DNA of 28,034 bases from Denitrobacterium sp024691475 (GTDB lineage Bacteria > Actinomycetota > Coriobacteriia > Coriobacteriales > Eggerthellaceae): positions 1-28,034 of the forward strand of contig JAILNP010000020.1 in NCBI GenBank assembly GCA_024691475.1. The letters are read 5' to 3'. The translations under genes and the position numbers were made by a program. Positions 6,331 through 13,796 of this stretch are shown one piece after another. Every line of letters starts with the position of its first letter. Position 1 is the stretch's first letter. The notes below the pieces were generated by a model. It did not search any database and had not been told where the DNA came from. It saw only the letters and a program-made list of their open reading frames with translations.

Positions 6331-8179
6331 GTGCAGCAAGGCGTTCAAGCAGGGGTTCCTGTCGAACATTGCTCTTTGCCAGTGCTGCTAGAATCTTCGC
6401 GTAAGCGCGTTTGTTCACCAACCCACCGCAGAATCCTCCCGCGCCCATATCGCAACGCTCGCAATCATCGCAGTTCATCTGTGGGAATTGGGTTTCCATC
6501 ATATGCTCGTAATCCTGCGTGTCGCGCGCCACGCGCCGCTGAAACGCCGGCGGATAGAGAAGCCCCACCAACTGCAGTGCATCCTCATGCGTCTCGCCCT
6601 TTGCGCGCCAATCGCAATACGCCGCAAGCGCACGCCAATAGAGCGCCCCAACTTCGTCCATGTTCCTGGAAAAGCGCTCAAAATGGTCGCGCGCCTTCTC
6701 GAACTCCCCGCGCGAGAGGCGCAGGAAACCATACACGCGCCAGCAGTCCATCTTGCCGCCCACGAACGGCCTGGAGAACATGTCGATCACCTGCGCGTTC
6801 GGAGCCGTAACGGGAGGCTCGAGCTCAAGGAGCATTTGAAACTCCTCGTCCGTAAGGCGCGGGAAATGGCCAAGCACGTCCATACGCGCGCCCCAACGCA
6901 ATTCGGCCTCGATGATATCCGCGGTGCCCTCATTCAGCTCGCTAAAGCCGGGCACAATGATATGGCACGAGGGAAAGCCCAGGTGAGAAACATCCCTCAC
7001 GATGAGATGGCGCCCCTCACGCTCCAAGATGCTCAGCATGCCCTTGAGCATCTCCTCGTTCGTGGCCCCCTCGGCAGCACCCCACGGGGCAAAATCCCAG
7101 CTTGGCTTGCCGCAAAATGCACGAGTGGGATACAGGCCCGAGCCATCGCGCATGATGCTGCGCAGGTTCCACAGGTCGACAACCGCCTCGTCGTCGCTCG
7201 ACAACTCGTTGATATGCGTAAACGAGGCAGCATTGCGCCCCTGAAATGCCTCGGTGAGCGTACGCTCCACGGCAACGGGCAACGAGGGATGAGCTCCGAA
7301 CTTGATGCCGCACGTCGCATCGATGCGGTCGGCGATGAGCGACATGACCACTGGGTACTTTCCGCCCATCGAGCAATCGTACACATGCACGCGATAGCGC
7401 CCCGACTCCTCGATGTCCGCAATAATATCGCTCACGTCCCATTGCGCAAGATAGTCGCGCGGAATGGACGGGGGCGTCACGTCGTCCTTCATGATGCAAT
7501 GGTTGACATAGCGCTCGAATATCTCGGATAGGCCCTGCACCAGGCATTCCTCCAACGTGTTGCCAGAAGCCATACCATTCGAGCCATACGCCTGCCGCAC
7601 GAACGCGGAGGGCATCCATATGACCTCCCCCTCGGTGACGTCTGCAAACGGCACTTCGGGCAACGTTCCATCGGCACGCCCATAGCACGCGAGCGCAAGA
7701 TTCTCGAGCGCGGCCCGGCGGCTATCGTCATCGCAATAGCCCAGCACCGAAAAAATCTCGTCGAGGCCCCTCTGATGGCGTGCCACGACATCCGCCGCAG
7801 ACGCCATGCGCTCGTCGGGCTGATCGTAGAAACCGCAGGCATCATGGTTGGCATACGAGATGCGCCTGAAGGTGGTCAGGATGTTGTTCTGAAGGCGCTC
7901 CATGAACTCCGCGTAGCCACTGGCCAGGGCAAACTCACGCGTAGTCCCCTTGCCATTCGTTCCCATGAGCGATCCGGGGATGCTCACGCGATTGGAATAG
8001 GCGCCCTCGTATTCGCTATCGCCCCAGTTGACCGTGGTCTCGACCCCGGCTTCCTCCAAAATGCCGCGAATCTTTTGCACCGTCTTTTCGGGCAAACGGT
8101 CCTTATGCTTGGTATATGCATGCGACTCAGACGAGCCGACTTCCCCCATAGAAACATGCGTGTCGGATACTTGGCGCAT
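6308..8179 (-). CDS. ycaO: YcaO-family ATP-dependent protein, E. coli YcaO type
   Basis: YcaO proteins use ATP to activate peptide-backbone amides. Azoline-forming members build RiPP heterocycles, whereas the E. coli type is linked to RimO-dependent S12 modification. This 623-residue protein follows the E. coli type: TNGKGTTREFALASGYAEF (about 74-92), SNGMASGNTLEECLVQGLSE (200-219), FGAHPSLPVAVERTLTEAFQ (294-313) and HIIVPGFSELN. These contain the E/Q residues of the ATP-Mg site. A helical C-terminal extension follows. Unlike E. coli YcaO, it has C570, C573, C576 and C584 (CxxCxxC, then C), a possible metal site. It lacks the proline-rich C-terminal tail of azoline cyclodehydratases. The start has AAGGAG 8 bases upstream. 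It is divergent from the Ntn hydrolase. Two leader-peptide genes lie within about 2.4 kb, but a link is unproven. Confidence 0.85.
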   Translation of the reverse strand: MRQVSDTHVSMGEVGSSESHAYTKHKDRLPEKTVQKIRGILEEAGVETTVNWGDSEYEGAYSNRVSIPGSLMGTNGKGTTREFALASGYAEFMERLQNNILTTFRRISYANHDACGFYDQPDERMASAADVVARHQRGLDEIFSVLGYCDDDSRRAALENLALACYGRADGTLPEVPFADVTEGEVIWMPSAFVRQAYGSNGMASGNTLEECLVQGLSEIFERYVNHCIMKDDVTPPSIPRDYLAQWDVSDIIADIEESGRYRVHVYDCSMGGKYPVVMSLIADRIDATCGIKFGAHPSLPVAVERTLTEAFQGRNAASFTHINELSSDDEAVVDLWNLRSIMRDGSGLYPTRAFCGKPSWDFAPWGAAEGATNEEMLKGMLSILEREGRHLIVRDVSHLGFPSCHIIVPGFSELNEGTADIIEAELRWGARMDVLGHFPRLTDEEFQMLLELEPPVTAPNAQVIDMFSRPFVGGKMDCWRVYGFLRLSRGEFEKARDHFERFSRNMDEVGALYWRALAAYCDWRAKGETHEDALQLVGLLYPPAFQRRVARDTQDYEHMMETQFPQMNCDDCERCDMGAGGFCGGLVNKRAYAKILAALAKSNVRQEPLLERLAALESETTK

Positions 8180-8241
8180 GGGATTGCTCCTTCGATTTCA
8201 ATGGCCCCACTCGATTGATTTGCCCCTAGCTGCTACGTGAA

Positions 8242-8247
8242 ATTATA
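8242..8247 (-). promoter_or_regulatory. Candidate -10 box for ycaO
   Basis: TATAAT on the - strand, about 63 bp before the ycaO start. No good -35 hexamer lies at the usual distance, so this is tentative. Confidence 0.35.
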
Positions 8248-8273
8248 TCCATTATGACCCCCGGAATTTACGA

Positions 8274-8312
8274 GGGGACCCAGATGGAAGGGCTGCATCC
8301 ACGCAGGTCCCC
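8274..8312. other. Structured inverted repeat in the ycaO-hydrolase intergenic region
   Basis: GGGGACC (8274-8280) pairs with GGTCCCC (8306-8312), and inside it TGGA pairs with TCCA. Further G/C-run pairings follow around 8333-8372 (CACCCGAACGGGG, then ACCCCTATAAGGGT). The divergent gap 8180-8587 (408 bp) holds no supported gene. It contains this element and a CGTTC/GAACG dyad at 8471-8490, which may be an operator. I could not match it to a known riboswitch by eye. Confidence 0.4.
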
Positions 8313-8587
8313 GCTACAGAGCAGCGCCATCACTTCACCCGAACGGGGCATTGCGACCCCTATAAGGGTGGGAGAATCCGACGATCCGCATCGAGCCCAT
8401 GAAGAGCGCGCCGAAACGCTCAGGTGGAGGTGAGGCAAGCTAGTCAAAACAATGCTCTCATCTCGTATAACGTTCATACAATCACGAACGCTACAAGTAA
8501 TTTACAAAATTCCTACGCAAGCCCTCGTCCCAATAGACTGGTACCTAGCGCACAAAGCGAAAATAGGGATTGAAAAGGGGATGAAAC

Positions 8588-10213
8588 ATGGCTGCTATGC
8601 AAACATGCGAAAAGATGTGGGAATCCAAGATCGTTGAGCACAAGGGGTTTAGGGACCTGGGCAACTACGTCATCGAACTGCCCGATTTCACCGATCCCGC
8701 CATTCTGGAGGCGGGCCGCATCGGCGGCAACTACCTTGCCGACCACGGCGAATCCCCCTACTTCGGCTGCACCGCCATGGTGAAGCGCAACAGCAAGGGC
8801 GAAGTCATCGTGGGACGCAACATGGACCTCGACATCTCCCAGAGCCCTGCCTACGTGTTCAAGACCACCATGGGCAAGTACCAGAACTTCTGCGTGTCGT
8901 ACTCCCCCGGCTTCTACAAGCCCTATGCCGAGATTCAGCAAATGGAGGAAATCGACCCCGACATGGCGGCCATGATCATGATGTCCGCGTGCGATTGCAT
9001 CAACGAGAAGGGCCTCTACATCGAGGTTAACCTGCGCGAATACACCAAGGAGCTCTGCTGCTTCGGCCTGCATTCCTCCCGCGGCGAGAAGACCCGCGAC
9101 GACGGCACCCCCTGGAGCGAGCTGCGCGTATGCACCACGAACCTCTGCCAGATCGTCTCCCAAAACTGCGCCACCGTGCAGGAAGCGGTGGAATTCATCG
9201 ACAACAGCTACGACTGGTACACCATCGCACCCGCTCCGGGCATGAGCATGGCCGTGCAGAACAACAACCTCTGCTGCCTCATCGGCGACGCCACCGGCGA
9301 GTATGGCATCATCGAGTTTGCGCAAGACCAGATTAACTACCTGCCGTACCAGTACGGCCAGGCTAATTATTACATCACACCAAAGTGGAACGCGCTCGAG
9401 ACCACTGGCCCTGGCCATGGCAGGCTCGACATGGCTTCCAAGGCCATCCGCGGCGTCGACACGCTCGAAGAGGCCATGGATGCCATGAAGCCCATCATGT
9501 GGCGCAACGAGACGCTGTGGCTCGGCGAGTCCCACCGCATCACCGACGGCACCCGCCTGCATCGCTACAACCAAATCGCCTTCGAGGACAACGAGGGCGT
9601 TCCGCAGATGGACTGGCGCTCCGAGTACGTCTTCCAGTGGCCCGTCATGGACGATGGCCGCATGCTCATCTCCGCCAAGCTGTACAAGCAGGCCGAGGAA
9701 TCTAGCTACGACCCGATGATCAAGCAGTACTTCGACGAGGCCGTGGCCATCGGTCGCCTGGTCATCGACGATGGCTCCTACACGTTCGCGGTTAACGGCG
9801 AAGAGCTGGGCATCGACGCGCTCGCCGCGAAGACCGCCGAATACGACGCCTGCGCCGACCTCGAAAAGCGCGCAGAGCTCAAGCCGTACTACGACGAGTA
9901 CTGGCGCCTGCTGCGCAACCTCACCACCGGCTGGGCCGTTAACGACGACAACTTCGAGGCGATGCGAGCCGCTGCCTACGCGAGCCTGCACATCCGCTAC
10001 GATGCCGAGGGCAATTTCGACCCCTCCGTCATGAGCAAGTACGAGAAGCTGTGCGCCTTCTACGGCATGGGCTGCGAAAAGGACGAGAAGCCGCTACGCG
10101 ACGACGCATCCATCTGGACCACCAGCCTCAACGTCGGCGCCAACTGCGCCCAGAGGGAAATCAAGATCCGCTTCTGGGAAGACGACAACGTGATCTTCCA
10201 CGCGAAGTTCTAG
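8588..10213 (+). CDS. Ntn-type linear amide C-N hydrolase (choloylglycine hydrolase / C45-C59-like)
   Basis: This is an N-terminal-nucleophile amidase-like protein of 541 residues. Seen: YFGCTAMVKRNSKGEVIVG followed by RNMDLD. It places Cys61 as the probable nucleophile, with Arg77 and Asp80 in the GRNMD motif typical of bile-salt hydrolase, penicillin V acylase and acyltransferase relatives. Because Cys61 is not at position 2, an N-terminal piece of about 60 residues would have to be removed autocatalytically. No signal peptide is obvious, so it is probably cytoplasmic. The start at 8588 has AAAAGGGG 7-14 bases upstream. It is longer than bile-salt hydrolases (about 320 residues), with an extra C-terminal region of about 200 residues. 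The next gene downstream is a GlyGly-leader peptide. The substrate could be an N-acyl amino acid, a peptide or a conjugated bile acid; sequence alone cannot decide. Confidence 0.75.
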   Translation: MAAMQTCEKMWESKIVEHKGFRDLGNYVIELPDFTDPAILEAGRIGGNYLADHGESPYFGCTAMVKRNSKGEVIVGRNMDLDISQSPAYVFKTTMGKYQNFCVSYSPGFYKPYAEIQQMEEIDPDMAAMIMMSACDCINEKGLYIEVNLREYTKELCCFGLHSSRGEKTRDDGTPWSELRVCTTNLCQIVSQNCATVQEAVEFIDNSYDWYTIAPAPGMSMAVQNNNLCCLIGDATGEYGIIEFAQDQINYLPYQYGQANYYITPKWNALETTGPGHGRLDMASKAIRGVDTLEEAMDAMKPIMWRNETLWLGESHRITDGTRLHRYNQIAFEDNEGVPQMDWRSEYVFQWPVMDDGRMLISAKLYKQAEESSYDPMIKQYFDEAVAIGRLVIDDGSYTFAVNGEELGIDALAAKTAEYDACADLEKRAELKPYYDEYWRLLRNLTTGWAVNDDNFEAMRAAAYASLHIRYDAEGNFDPSVMSKYEKLCAFYGMGCEKDEKPLRDDASIWTTSLNVGANCAQREIKIRFWEDDNVIFHAKF

Positions 10214-10238
10214 CGCGAAGTTCATCCGCAAGCACCAC

Positions 10239-10276
10239 CGAGGCCCCGCGACCCATCCCGGCGCCGCGGGGCCTCG
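10239..10276 (+). terminator. 12-bp perfect hairpin after the Ntn hydrolase
   Basis: CGAGGCCCCGCG (10239-10250) is fully complementary to CGCGGGGCCTCG (10265-10276), with a 14-nt loop, 26 bp after the stop codon. There is no T-tract, so it may be a 3' stabilising or weak terminating structure. The rest of 10277-10470 shows nothing I can support. Confidence 0.5.
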
Positions 10277-10470
10277 TGCATGTCGCGCTGTGCTCCGCCG
10301 CTTCGCGGGCGCCCTCCCGCCAGATCCAGCATCTCGCCGTTCATGGCGCCCCCCTACCGGAGCCCAGACGAGACAAGCACTCGGCGAAAGGCACCGCCCT
10401 ACGCGCCAAACCCGCTCTCGCCTGCCGCCCTCATTCAGCGCGTCGTTGCCCAACCATCACCTGGAGTCGC

Positions 10471-10499
10471 TTGATTCCGCTCGTTCCCATGCGTAAAAT
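10471..10499 (+). promoter_or_regulatory. Sigma-70-type promoter for peptide gene 2
   Basis: TTGATT at 10471-10476 and TAAAAT at 10494-10499, with exactly 17 bp between. The transcript would begin about 40 bp before the peptide start codon. This is the best-formed promoter I found in the window and separates the peptide gene from the hydrolase upstream. Confidence 0.65.
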
Positions 10500-10547
10500 T
10501 ACAGATATCTAAGGGCTAAAAGGGCTATGCGCCATTAGGGGGTTCCC

Positions 10548-10742
10548 ATGAAGAAGGTCGATTCCGTTCAGGACTTGAGCAAAGAGCAGCAGCATCGTTT
10601 CGTGAAGATCGACTCCAAGGAAGAGCTCATGAAGTTCCTCCAGGACGAAGAGATCGAGCTCACCGACGAGCAGCTGGATGGCGTTTCCGGCGGCAGCAAG
10701 TATTGGGACGACGCACGTTCCTGCGCCTCCTCTGGCAAGTAA
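10548..10742 (+). CDS. GlyGly leader peptide, putative RiPP/bacteriocin-type precursor 2
   Basis: The peptide is 64 residues. The leader (1-49) contains EELMKFLQDEEIELTDEQLD and ends GVSGG, a double-glycine cleavage site like those processed by C39 peptidase exporters. The predicted 15-residue core is SKYWDDARSCASSGK, with one Cys and four Ser. The leader resembles that of precursor 1 (ELTDEQLDGVSGG versus ELSDEELKAVSGAG), but the cores are unrelated. AGGGGG lies upstream of ATG 10548. A strong promoter precedes it and a terminator follows, so it is probably a short abundant transcript. The same-strand gene after the terminator encodes an unrecognised protein that may act on it. No exporter or synthetase is in the window. 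Confidence 0.75.
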   Translation: MKKVDSVQDLSKEQQHRFVKIDSKEELMKFLQDEEIELTDEQLDGVSGGSKYWDDARSCASSGK

Positions 10743-10752
10743 GCTCCGCTCA

Positions 10753-10776
10753 ATCTGCTCGGCAGATGCAATCTGC
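10753..10776 (+). promoter_or_regulatory. Overlapping mutually exclusive small hairpins
   Basis: ATCTGC (10753-10758), GCAGAT (10762-10767) and ATCTGC (10771-10776) allow the middle arm to pair with either neighbour. The palindrome GCACATGTGC (10775-10784) then overlaps the left arm of the terminator. This arrangement could modulate termination, but the stems are only 6 bp. Confidence 0.35.
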
Positions 10777-10782
10777 ACATGT

Positions 10783-10816
10783 GCCATGCCCCTTTCGCGA
10801 GGGGTATGGCTTTTTT
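10783..10816 (+). terminator. Intrinsic terminator between peptide gene 2 and the downstream gene
   Basis: GCCATGCCCC (10783-10792) pairs with GGGGTATGGC (10801-10810), a 10-bp stem with one G-U pair, followed directly by TTTTTT. It ends 19 bp before the next start codon, so readthrough is needed to express that gene unless it has its own promoter. This suits attenuation giving excess precursor over modifying enzyme. Confidence 0.8.
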
Positions 10817-10835
10817 CGTACCTCGAAGGAGAATC

Positions 10836-11858
10836 GTGAACCCACCTAGCTACATCGAGCTCATGGAAAGCGCACTGCGCCGCATCGAAAAGGCGGGCTG
10901 GAACGACCGCCTACTTGGGGCGGCGGCCACGAGCATGCTCCCCGCCTACAGGGTGCTCGCCCCCGGCGGGCTTCACCCGAGTTTCTGCCTCGAAACGCCG
11001 CTGATGGGCGAACCCCATTGCGATCTCCATGTCGGACTGTACAAAGGCGAGCTCACCGAGGAGCTCGTGCCAGATTCTTGGAACGAGCAGTGCCGCGCGG
11101 CCATTCGCTTCATCCAGCCCTACGCGCACGACAGCGACTTCCTGTTCGCCTGCGACAAGCACGAGGGCATACCCATCGGCACCGTGTCGGGCGTGTACTT
11201 CAAACACAAGGGATACGCCTACCTGGCGGAAGGGCTGCTCGAAGCCGTGGGGGCGAACGATCGCTATCCGGGGTACCTGGACGCCGTCCTCCGCCTGCCG
11301 GAGGGATGGACCTCCCTATACGTGGGGCACTTCTTCGACAGGCCCGGTAGCCCCGTGCGACTCGAGGCCACCATCTCCCCGCAGGAGCACGACCATGCCA
11401 TCCGCCAACCTGGGCTGTTGAGGGAAAACCTTACCGCAATGGGCTTCGAAGCAATGAGCGACGACATGCTCGACCAGGCGCAGGCGCTTTTGGAACTGGG
11501 AATCCCGTCGACCGTGCAATTCGACGTGAACCCCGACGGAAGCCTCACCGACGCATTTGGCCTTACCGTGTTCTACGAGGACCTCGGCGCGCACTGGCGC
11601 ACGGCGTTTGCAAAAGACGGGTCGGCCCAGCGCACGCTCGACCTCGTAACCGAACTGGGCATCGCAGACGAGCGGCAGGAGCTTTTGGAGCGGGGCTCGT
11701 TTTCGGTGCGCGCCCCCTTCGTCGACGACGAGGGAAGGGCCCAGGAAGCGGTAATCCAAAGCTGGCCCGCCTGCTGCAAGATGAAATGGCGCGCGGGCAC
11801 ACTTCTGCCCGCCAAATGGTACCAGCGCATCGAAGTGGGCGTTCGCGAGGAAGGCTAG
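10836..11858 (+). CDS. Unrecognised 340-residue protein downstream of leader peptide 2
   Basis: I do not recognise the family. The protein is soluble, with no signal peptide or membrane segment. Visible landmarks are PHCDLHVGLYKGELTEELVP, a GIPIGTVSGVYFKHKGYAY segment, QFDVNPDGSLTDAFGLTVFY in the second half, and a C-terminal SWPACCKMKWRAGTLLPAKW. The regular strand-rich segments look enzyme-like. I chose the GTG at 10836 because AAGGAG lies 4-9 bases upstream. The longer ATG frame from 10779 would run through the terminator. It follows the peptide gene in the same direction, which makes a modifying or immunity role for peptide 2 the leading hypothesis. Its TAG overlaps the stop of the opposite-strand HipA-like gene (CTAG). 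Confidence 0.7.
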   Translation: MNPPSYIELMESALRRIEKAGWNDRLLGAAATSMLPAYRVLAPGGLHPSFCLETPLMGEPHCDLHVGLYKGELTEELVPDSWNEQCRAAIRFIQPYAHDSDFLFACDKHEGIPIGTVSGVYFKHKGYAYLAEGLLEAVGANDRYPGYLDAVLRLPEGWTSLYVGHFFDRPGSPVRLEATISPQEHDHAIRQPGLLRENLTAMGFEAMSDDMLDQAQALLELGIPSTVQFDVNPDGSLTDAFGLTVFYEDLGAHWRTAFAKDGSAQRTLDLVTELGIADERQELLERGSFSVRAPFVDDEGRAQEAVIQSWPACCKMKWRAGTLLPAKWYQRIEVGVREEG

Positions 11859-13024
11859 CAGCCGATCACTGCGGCAACGTAGTCAAGCTGCAGCTCGAAG
11901 AGGGAGCGCGCAAACGCGGGGAATTCGTCGCCCAAGGCCTCGCAACCCGCGAAGGCCTCCTCGATCGCCTCCCCGAACCCTTCGAGCGGCGCCAGATCGC
12001 ACCACGAATAATCCCACGAAGGGTCGAGCCCCCTGAAGCCCCAACCCACGAAGCGAAGCGCGAGCTGCCTGTTCGCATACGCAAGACGCGCCGCATCGAG
12101 ATTGAACGTCCCGAACGACCCACCAAGATCGTAAAGCGGAGCCAACCGCAGCTCCCCCGTGGCCCGATCGCTTGCGATGGCAAGATTGGAGGCGGTGATG
12201 TCGCCGTAGAGGCACAGCGACGAAACAACCGCCAGCTTGGCAAGGGCGCGCGGCGCATCCTCGACGCCCAGAGCGAAAAGAACCCGGCCAACGCCGTCCC
12301 ACTGGGGACGCTTCCACGTGCCATCGGAAGCCAGACGCTGCTCCGCATTCCCCAATGCCGCAGTGGAAAGCAAATCGACATCGCCTTCGAGGCAGAGAGG
12401 GGCAGCGGAATAGGTTGCGCCGCCATAGCGCACCAACTCGTGCGGCACGAATTCGCCTGGCTGCAGCAGTAATGCGAGCAAGCGCGAGGCCAGCACCCCT
12501 CCCACGAGATCGTCGCCGCTCTCGTCGCTCGACGCCTTCAGAAGATGGGGCACGCCCTCGCGCATAACCCACGCCTTGCGCTGCGTCCCACCGCAGGTAA
12601 CGTCCGGCACGGCAACGTCAGCCTGAGCAAGAGCCGCATAATCGCATGCCAGAAGCGCCTCGGAAAACGTGGGGTCCCAAGCGTTGTCGTAGAAATTGGA
12701 CGCACTCCACGTGCGGTCGCTCTGCGGCGTGCGATACCAATACCGATCGGAAAGCGAAAACCCTCCGGCACATAGGGCAAGCTCGAGCGCATTCGCTGCC
12801 CCGGTGGCAGCGAGCACGTCGGGGAAATCGGGGCGTTGAGGGCTCATGGCCCGCTCGCGCAGAAACGCCGCAAGGCGCTCGCTTGCCCGCTGCGAGCCAT
12901 CGGCGATGCCAGAAGGCGCCAGCTCGGCCGACGCAAGCAGCCGAACATGCCGCACAGCTTGCGAGGGGACGTCGAAGTCGAATTCGAGCACTTCATCGTC
13001 TTGGCGCATCAGCGTAACAAGCAT
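11855..13024 (-). CDS. HipA-like protein kinase fold, orphan
   Basis: This 389-residue protein resembles HipA/CtkA-type phosphotransferases. Seen: GGTQRKAWVMREGVPHLLKA, matching the glycine-rich loop and ATP-binding lysine. LYGDITASNLAI is the catalytic loop with Asp and Asn. LAPLYDLGGSFG follows as the metal-binding DFG-like segment. The earlier SLSDRYWYRTPQSDRTWS block is common in uncharacterised clostridial and actinobacterial HipA-like proteins. The start at 13024 has AAAGGA suitably placed. The open frame extends much further upstream, to 13453, but that part overlaps the YqhA gene in antisense and I reject it. No HipB-like helix-turn-helix antitoxin is adjacent, so this is not a standard hipBA pair. 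Its substrate is unknown. Confidence 0.7.
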   Translation of the reverse strand: MLVTLMRQDDEVLEFDFDVPSQAVRHVRLLASAELAPSGIADGSQRASERLAAFLRERAMSPQRPDFPDVLAATGAANALELALCAGGFSLSDRYWYRTPQSDRTWSASNFYDNAWDPTFSEALLACDYAALAQADVAVPDVTCGGTQRKAWVMREGVPHLLKASSDESGDDLVGGVLASRLLALLLQPGEFVPHELVRYGGATYSAAPLCLEGDVDLLSTAALGNAEQRLASDGTWKRPQWDGVGRVLFALGVEDAPRALAKLAVVSSLCLYGDITASNLAIASDRATGELRLAPLYDLGGSFGTFNLDAARLAYANRQLALRFVGWGFRGLDPSWDYSWCDLAPLEGFGEAIEEAFAGCEALGDEFPAFARSLFELQLDYVAAVIGC

Positions 13025-13265
13025 TCCCGCATCCTTTGCCCGTTCCCATTCCCTATCGGTATTATGCCACCCCAAGCACGCGGTTATGCCCAGATGGCGC
13101 ATCGCGCCCACGGGCCAAAAGGAGGCACGCGCCGCCCAGGGCGCTTCCACGCGAGGGCCCGCAACCACCCTCCCGGCCTTGCGGCGCGCCACTCCAACCA
13201 CAGCCCCATTCCGCCCCGATTCACCTATACTTACCAGTAACGAAAGGGCACGGGAGGGGGCACCC

Positions 13266-13784
13266 ATGAGCACGATCGATCCTACGGAACAGCCGGGCAA
13301 ATGCGACGACGCCGAGCTCTCCCTGGGGCGCAAGACGGCAAGCCGCACCCGCATCATCGCGACCATCCCCGCGACGGGATTCCTCATCGCCGCCGTCGCG
13401 TTGGCGGTGGGCACGATGATCGCATTGGTGCTCTCCACCATCGATTTCATCACCTACGAGATAGACTTGCACAAGCTGGCCCTGGAATACGTGGAGTACG
13501 CCGACACGTTTTTGCTCGCCGTCGCGCTCTACATCATGTCTATTGGCCTCACGAGCTTGTTCATAAGCGATAAGATCCCGATGCCGGCATGGCTTACGTT
13601 CAACGATTTCGACGACTTAAAAGAGCGCCTCGTCAGCGTCATCGTGGTGATGATCGGCGTCTATTTCCTGGGGCAGGTGCTCAGCGGCAACGCGGGGCTC
13701 GACATCCTCTGGCTCGGCCTCAGCTGCGCGGCGGTCATCATCGCGCTCAGCGTGTTCGTGAAGTCCGTATTCAAATCCCACTAG
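13266..13784 (+). CDS. YqhA/UPF0114 family membrane protein
   Basis: The 172-residue integral membrane protein has hydrophobic segments at about residues 34-58 (ATIPATGFLIAAVALAVGTM onward), 79-99 (FLLAVALYIMSIGLTSLFIS), 118-138 (LVSVIVVMIGVYFLGQVL) and 142-165. The loop ALYIMSIGLTSLFISDKIP followed by WLTFNDFDDLKERL is the characteristic UPF0114 signature. Function of the family is not established. The start at 13266 has GGGAGGGGG just upstream; the frame runs further upstream but without a comparable site. A TATACT at 13226-13231 could be its -10 box. It converges with the SpoIIE-type phosphatase gene, 12 bp apart. Confidence 0.85.
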   Translation: MSTIDPTEQPGKCDDAELSLGRKTASRTRIIATIPATGFLIAAVALAVGTMIALVLSTIDFITYEIDLHKLALEYVEYADTFLLAVALYIMSIGLTSLFISDKIPMPAWLTFNDFDDLKERLVSVIVVMIGVYFLGQVLSGNAGLDILWLGLSCAAVIIALSVFVKSVFKSH

Positions 13785-13796
13785 CAGGCGGCGCCG

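Noticed and set aside
6308..8179. Calling YcaO a RiPP azoline cyclodehydratase
   Set aside because: The sequence follows the E. coli YcaO type, lacks the proline-rich C-terminus, and has no partner E1-like or dehydrogenase gene adjacent. A RiPP role is kept only as a hypothesis.
8588..10213. Naming the Ntn hydrolase a bile-salt hydrolase
   Set aside because: The catalytic Cys is not at position 2, the length is far greater, and specificity residues cannot be assigned by eye.
13025..13453. Upstream extension of the HipA-like gene
   Set aside because: It would overlap the YqhA gene on the opposite strand, and its translation has no HipA character. A good ribosome site supports the start at 13024.
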